From Diatrype stigma (Eukaryota > Ascomycota > Sordariomycetes > Xylariales > Diatrypaceae), in contig JAKJXP020000089.1 in assembly GCA_022225965.2 (NCBI GenBank), positions 1 to 64,000 of the forward strand: a stretch of 64,000 nucleotides of DNA, in the 5' to 3' direction. Position 1 is the first letter of the stretch, and each line of letters opens with the position of its first letter. The notes below the pieces were generated by a model, which made no database searches, was not told the origin of the DNA, and was given only the letters and a program-made list of their open reading frames with translations. Shown piece after piece: positions 58,842 to 64,000 of this stretch. The position numbers and the translations under genes are program-made.

Positions 58842-59294
58842 ATGAGCACGGCGTTTTACATCTGCGGTGCGGCGGGCGTCCAAGGCGTCGATGCGTGCCG
58901 TGTCTTTTAGCTGCAGGGCTGCTGCCGCCTTCCTCTCATCATCAACAGTGAGCGAGTCCTTTGCTCCAACGGGGCAATCCAGATCCGGTGCCGCGCCGCG
59001 CCGCGCCACCGAGGGGCGAACCTCCCGGAGCGAGCGTGCGATAGTCAGTCGAGTTCGCCAGGTCCAAGACCCAGGCCACCTGGTCTAGGGACTACCCCTA
59101 ATTATGTCCCTGCTAGAGCTGGCCGAGGCCGCCGGGCTCGCCCCCGACTACGGCTGTTCGCCCGGGTGCCTGTGGGTGTTGTGCTGCTAGGCTTCATCTG
59201 CGGCAGGATGTCGGGCGGCGGCGGCGGACAGCTCGACGGTATGGTGCTGGCTTGCTCGGCGACGCCGGCGGAGGTTGCCGTACTCGATATGTGA
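58842..59294 (+). pseudogene. Decayed C-terminus of a ferredoxin-domain oxidoreductase
   Basis: Four fragments in order resemble the end of a flavin/NAD(P) oxidoreductase with a C-terminal plant-type [2Fe-2S] ferredoxin domain. 58842-58910 reads AFYICGAAG and GVDACRVF, like the NAD-site segment FYxCGPxxF...GV...V, then stops. 59048-59101 reads VEFARSKTQATWSRDYP then TAA. A frameshift leads to 59104-59190, SLLELAEAAGLAPDYGCSPG, continuing CLWVLCC then TAG; this is the TLLELAE...YxC cysteine-loop region. Another shift leads to 59208-59294, ending DGMVLACSATPAEVAVLDM, the final Cys strand of the domain. At least four stops and two frameshifts mean it cannot encode the protein. No intact copy is in the window. 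The domain match is from motif recognition only. Confidence 0.6.
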
Positions 59295-62143
59295 ACGAGG
59301 GGGCCCGCCCTTTGGTGGTTTGGTTCTTGGAACCGCTTCCATCATATGGTATGAGAGTTACGAGGGTCGATTTCAGGAAATGTCGAATTGCTGCAGATGT
59401 AAGTATCTAGCGCATGTCGTTTCCCCCGTAGGTTTATATGCATTGTTTATATCCGGGGAATTCTGAGCCATCCGAATTACTCCAAACCCCCCACCTAACA
59501 GACGAATCGTAAGTTACCATCCCCAAGCAAACAATCCCGTTACCCCTTTGAGGCTCATAACTGCTCGGTGCATATCATACAATTGGGTATATCTCATTCT
59601 ACATCTGAAATCAAACAACCCATCTTTATTCACGTGTAGTAGTAGCCACATGCCAACACCACTCCATTCACATGGAAGTCCTATATTAAATGCTGTTTCC
59701 GGAGTCAAGCATCTTCCTCGATACATGTGCATCACGAACATATCCCTGTATTCGGTAGTGTCCAAAGCATTGCTATATATCGTAAGCGTCTGTGTTCAAC
59801 TTGGATATTCCATGATAATTGTCATTTATGTGTAGTTTGAAATCACCGGTATAACATTTACATCCAATGCCCGACGAGTTCAACCCATATATATCCATTA
59901 TATTGTGGCAAGCAAGAACAATTCCTCGTTGTAAGATATTGTATATACTTGTGCTCCCACTACGATGCTGGCCTCCAACAAACGGCACCGATGCTCACCC
60001 CATCCATAGAGGTGGCCGGGATGCCTTTCATGTACTGTTACAACCTCGCCCTCCTTTCTCGCGCCTGCAGTGGTCACAAACATCCGATGCTGCGATAAGA
60101 CAGGTAGCAAACCTGGTCACGGGGATACCCCAACGCACACTGATTGGTAGAGGCGCATCGCGTCTTGTCTGCAGGACCTTGTCCCGGCTGGCTTGGCATG
60201 GTGCGTCGACGCCACCACCACGATGCGCATCGATTTGGAGGTTGAGGGATCCGTTCACCAAACAGAGGCTGCGGGGTGGGCTTGGCTTTGACTGGCTGTA
60301 AAGTATATCATCCTGATAACTACTTAGGCATGGAGGGAGTAGGCAGTCATCGAGTTTGCTAGTTCGCCTCGCAATATGTTAGTTACCTACATAGTAGGTA
60401 CCCGATGCCTACGAGGTACCTTATAGCAACGCTACTATTTTCTCTTTTCTCTCTTTTTCTTTTCTTTCCTTTTCTTCCTCTCCACCTTCACCCCCCTCCC
60501 CTTTTCCCGCGTCCGTCGGCCATCTCCGACGTAAGCACTCTAGTGATCCTCGCTCCTGTAGCAGCAAAGCAGCCACACCCTTTTCTTGCCTTAAGCGAGC
60601 CATCATTTCCCCATAAACCAGGTTCTCTCGATATAAGCACGCACATACTATGGTACATGTAATGCACGCATACGCACAGAGACGCACGCGTACAAGCCAG
60701 GTTCTATAGTGCTTACAGCCAGCCAGGATGGGAAGCGGAAACTACCAAGTCGGGCTCGTCATGCCCAGGGGGTACCGATGTACATGTCATGAACCTTCGA
60801 ATCAACTATCGTGTGTAGTCCCACCGGCCCGGTTAGGTGGGCGGTGGGGGGGATAATCCTTTCCTCGTTTAGGCCTTCGTTTATCGTTTAGAGATTAATA
60901 CTACCTGTGCCTGCCACTGTGCTCCGCTCTTTCGGGTATGCACATTCGTCGTTTCGCAGGCGGCCCGAGCGAGATCTGGATCGGGCGCGGGTTCCCGAGG
61001 CGTCCCCCACCAACACCCGGCGCTGGGCTAGCCGAATGGAACTGACATCTCACCTTTCGTATAACTAAATAAAGGTATGTATCATAATGTATGCAGTTGC
61101 TCTTTTCCTGTTGGCCTTCGTTTCTTTTTCTTCGCCAGGACTCGGGGCGTCTGATCTCCGTGTCTTGGGCTGTGATCTTCCAGAATCTAGACTGAGGGTA
61201 AGAGACTGGAGTGAGTGCGTATGCGACGAAACCCAATTCGTCCATACCTCCTAGCAGCCCTAGGTACCTTGATAGGTGGTTACCTAAACATTGGTCAGTC
61301 GACTATACGTACACACGTGCATTGCAGACCCGGCTAGCCAGTCAGTCCGGCGCAGGTAGCTTTCGTAGATGCGTGCAATGTATCCCTGGTACCCTATAGT
61401 GCCTTTCGATGTTTTCATGCACGGCATTCCGCGCTGCCCAGCTACAGTATGCAAGGGGGCTGTACGTCATGAAAACGTGATCGATGCAGGGGAAGAAGAA
61501 ATTATATTGATGCCCAACAGACGATCACAGAAGATCCATGCGCCGGCTTCGACACCTAACAAACTTCATCGTGACAACGGCCCCTGGCCGAGTCCCACGT
61601 TGTCCCCGCGCTCGAGTAGGGCTACATGGTTGTACAATCGATCGGCGAGATTGGCGTAGACACCAACAGCAGACCTGGTAATATCGTTGTGCCCGACCGA
61701 TCGGGCACCCTGGGCACTTTACCTTAGGTGGGCTGACTAGGCTCTCGTCTTCGCTTGTAATTTTCTATGAGGAGCGGCTGGTTTGTAGCTGCCAAGGGAA
61801 TCTCACGCCGCGGTTCACTTTACCGCAAGAATTGGTGAGGTGTTTTTCGTAGGTACAATCAACCTACGATGCTCCCTCGATACCAACGAGAAGCTCTCGT
61901 GACTGTCCCGATTTTTTCATCTTTGTTTCAATTAACTCTGCATAAATACCTTGCAGGTTAGGAGACGAGAGGTTTCACTATAAGTCTCCGGTCCAGCGCT
62001 AGAACAAGGCTAGAAGGCGATGGGATGCTTGGCCATTTGTCAACCAGACCTGTCATTCACGTGGCCCCAGTATAGAAGCCGGTTTTGAACGTTCTAGCCT
62101 GGAACGTCAAGATGCGGTGTGGTGTATGTGAAAAGATATGGCA
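59295..62143. other. Intergenic region between oxidoreductase relic and MITE
   Basis: No gene recognised. Contains a T/C-rich tract (60430-60510) and a TACCTACATAGTAGGTACC inverted word at about 60384-60402. Open frames up to 144 codons (59867-60301) lack protein-like composition. Confidence 0.55.
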
Positions 62144-62146
62144 TTA
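62144..62146. repeat. Left target-site duplication TTA of the MITE
   Basis: TTA directly before the left terminal inverted repeat, matched by TTA at 62660-62662. Confidence 0.75.
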
Positions 62147-62659
62147 GGGCGCGTTTCCTCGAAATTCAGCGCGGTGGCTACCGGGTCCAAAAATACATCG
62201 TCGACCCAATTTTGCTCCAGATTTTTCCTTGTGCAAGCTGTATAATTATATTGGAGATACGGCATTGTACTATGTGGCAGTGGTGGCTAACTTGTGGCTA
62301 ATGAATAGGGCTGATAGGGGGGTCGTCGAAAGAAATACGGGCCCGAAAGGCAATATAGACCAATGAAATTGCAAAGTGGCTACCGCGTTAGTGGCTACCG
62401 GGCTTCTTCAGAACGGTAGCGACAACGCCGGTGGCTACCGTAATGCCTTCCTTTTAAAGGAAAGTCGCCAAGCCAGCAGGGGGTGTACATTGCATAAATC
62501 GCGGTAGCCACTGCGACAATTATGCATCGTTGTAGCAATTGTGCAAGTGTAAATCGCACCCAAAAAAAGGAAAGCGTTATGGAACGGTGTCGTCAAGGTG
62601 GATATTTGTGCTGATCAGGTACATGCGCAGTGGCTACCGGACATCGAGGAAACGCGCCC
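62147..62659. mobile_element. PIF/Harbinger-like MITE, 513 bp
   Basis: Perfect 16-bp terminal inverted repeats: GGGCGCGTTTCCTCGA at 62147-62162 and its reverse complement at 62644-62659. The element is flanked by TTA on both sides (62144-62146 and 62660-62662), a 3-bp TWA target-site duplication as made by PIF/Harbinger transposases, whose ends also typically start GGG/GGC. No transposase frame is inside, so it is non-autonomous. The interior has the decamer GTGGCTACCG five times on the plus strand (62174, 62376, 62391, 62431, 62630) and once reversed (62502-62511), plus two GTGGCTAA variants (62283, 62294). Such repeats may be transposase-binding sites. Perfect ends and duplication suggest a recent insertion. 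Confidence 0.85.
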
Positions 62660-62662
62660 TTA
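62660..62662. repeat. Right target-site duplication TTA of the MITE
   Basis: TTA directly after the right terminal inverted repeat, matching 62144-62146. Confidence 0.75.
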
Positions 62663-63569
62663 GGCATCACTAACTAAGCAAATAGCATGGCGTTGCCTAC
62701 CCGGTAGTATTGAGTACATCGCCTTGCTTGTGCGGAGTTACATTGTTTTCGACTCATGTATTGCTTTGCCTAGATAGGTAGATGATGAGTATTATGCCCT
62801 TGATCGCTATAGTGGGCTTACAGGCTGATTTTGACAGCCAAGACAGGCTAGCGACAGATTTCCTTGATTTTGAAGCAAAACCTTCAAGGGATATTTACTG
62901 TAGCAAGATGTATCAACTATTGAAAGTGTATAATATACCAAAACTAACACCGGTACGTACTACCCGGTATTGGCATATATAGTTATATATAGCCCAGGTG
63001 ATGCTTGCAAAGAAGGTGGTATCGGTTATTGATGACAGCTAAGAGCCCCGTTTGGCGGTGGAGAAACACGATACAGTGGCTTCGCTGCATCGTCACTTTG
63101 GTTCTTCAAGCGCCCCGCATGAAGGCGAGCGACATGAACGTTGGTTCTCGACCTGCGACCTGCAGAGGAAGGGCCGCCATCGTTACGACCATCAACAAGG
63201 AATATCCCCGGGGTTTCGGGTCCCCTCTAACCCAAGACAGATAGACAGGCTATTATGTATACAGTTCCAATTGCGAGATTCCTTTTTTCTCTCCTCGACG
63301 CCTTGTTCATCCAATATAATACATCCTGTGCCAAGCAACTTGAAGTAAGCAAGTAATAGTACCTTTCGGCTTCAGTTGCCTCAAGGAGCTTGACACAAAA
63401 TGACTAACCTCGTCCCTGGGCTAGTCAGGGCGCCCTGCCAACGTTAGCGACGGCTAGCTGGCTTGTAATGGTGGCTTGACGGGTCGGTAGTTCGAAACCT
63501 CCTAATAATAGCGAGGCGATTTTGTTGACAGCAAGGCCAAGTGGCCGAACAAATCCCCGACGTACAGCA
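62663..63569. other. Intergenic region between the two transposon-like elements
   Basis: AT-rich to mid-GC, no gene recognised. A B-box-like GTTCGAAAC at about 63490-63498 lacks a matching tRNA fold. Confidence 0.5.
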
Positions 63570-63580
63570 GCTTGCTAGCG
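63570..63580. repeat. Left 11-bp flanking direct repeat
   Basis: GCTTGCTAGCG, identical to 63725-63735; possible target-site duplication. Confidence 0.65.
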
Positions 63581-63724
63581 CCGCGGCTATTCCGACGGTC
63601 ACTTAGGCTATTCCGACGGTCTCTAACCATATCTGGAATCACAACAGCCACCCAAATGTATATGGTGGAGTGGTACATGATGTCCTTTCGGATATGATTA
63701 GAGACCGTCGGAATAGCCGTGGCG
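63581..63724. mobile_element. Small inverted-repeat element, possibly Mutator-like MITE
   Basis: A 21-bp perfect inverted repeat: 63606-63626 (GGCTATTCCGACGGTC then TCTAA) pairs with 63698-63718, extending to 28 bp with one mismatch (63606-63633 with 63691-63718). The left arm core is duplicated in tandem at 63585-63600. The unit is flanked by the 11-bp direct repeat GCTTGCTAGCG at 63570-63580 and 63725-63735. Flanking duplications of 9-11 bp are typical of Mutator-like elements. The two outer ends are not perfectly symmetrical (CCGC against CGCCAC when read inward), so exact borders are uncertain. No coding capacity. Confidence 0.55.
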
Positions 63725-63735
63725 GCTTGCTAGCG
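63725..63735. repeat. Right 11-bp flanking direct repeat
   Basis: GCTTGCTAGCG, identical to 63570-63580; possible target-site duplication. Confidence 0.65.
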
Positions 63736-64000
63736 ACGGTTGTACTGTAGTGTATTTCGCTATGTAACCGCCATTGAGGCGAGTGAATGCTGGGTGTAGG
63801 AATGCATCTAGAAAGCCTGCAGTCCCTGAAGTTATATTCGGGTGAACATAGGTGACACGATATCTCCTGATTATTCCTTTATGATGTGGCCATTCACACA
63901 TGTGCTGATTCCGTTCCTTTTCTCTTATTCTTTTTTCATCTTCTTCTCATCGTATGTACGCCTCATTACATTGTAACCTATATCTGAGCTACGGCGACAC

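Noticed and set aside
59867..60301. 144-codon plus-strand open frame
   Set aside because: Rich in R, P, W and C with no order; overlaps other frames on the minus strand; no motif recognised.
63440..63515. tRNA on the plus strand around GGTAGTTCGAAACCTCC
   Set aside because: The T stem has two mismatches out of five and there is no acceptor pairing.

Overview
The window is chromosomal DNA of a filamentous ascomycete (Pezizomycotina, most likely Sordariomycetes). The evidence is short spliceosomal introns with GTRNGT donors and CTRAC-like branch sites, single-gene transcription units on both strands, a Zn2Cys6 regulator, a fungus-restricted DUF6604 protein, and intergenic DNA strewn with short GGTAGGTA/TACCTACC words. 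No rRNA, no convincing tRNA, no CRISPR and no bacterial-type operon is present. Ten protein genes can be supported, seven of them with exon structures solved here from splice sites and reading frame.

Left block (0.8-10.3 kb): AP-2 alpha-adaptin (minus, 7 exons including a 14-nt microexon), an NDUFAF5-type complex I assembly methyltransferase-fold protein (plus, intronless, very GC-rich), and ARPC5/p16 of the Arp2/3 complex (minus, 3 exons). All are conserved housekeeping genes; AP-2 and Arp2/3 both serve endocytosis.

Gene desert (10.3-35.3 kb): about 25 kb with no recognisable conserved protein gene. It holds many microsatellites and small tandem repeats, two small ORFs worth checking (25.3 kb and 34.9 kb), and a stretch at 24.0-26.7 kb that looks like a transcription unit with a TATA-like box, a long pyrimidine-rich leader and a 31-codon ORF in good Kozak context.

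Middle block (35.3-46.1 kb): RQC1/TCF25 of the ribosome quality control complex, the copper chaperone ATX1, a secreted GH64 beta-1,3-glucanase with both catalytic acids in place, and an SCP-x type peroxisomal thiolase.

Right block (48.0-57.9 kb): a five-exon Zn2Cys6 transcription factor, a short-chain dehydrogenase whose exon junction is hard to resolve, and a DUF6604 protein. From 58.8 kb on the DNA is accessory-like: the decayed C-terminus of a ferredoxin-type oxidoreductase (58.8-59.3 kb), a 513-bp PIF/Harbinger-like MITE with perfect 16-bp terminal inverted repeats, TTA target-site duplication and internal GTGGCTACCG repeats (62.1-62.7 kb), and a small Mutator-like inverted-repeat element flanked by an 11-bp direct repeat (63.6-63.7 kb).

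The genes do not form one pathway. The most unusual content is the pair of non-autonomous transposon-like elements, the oxidoreductase relic, the gene desert with its candidate micro-ORF transcript, and the ambiguous SDR splice junction.
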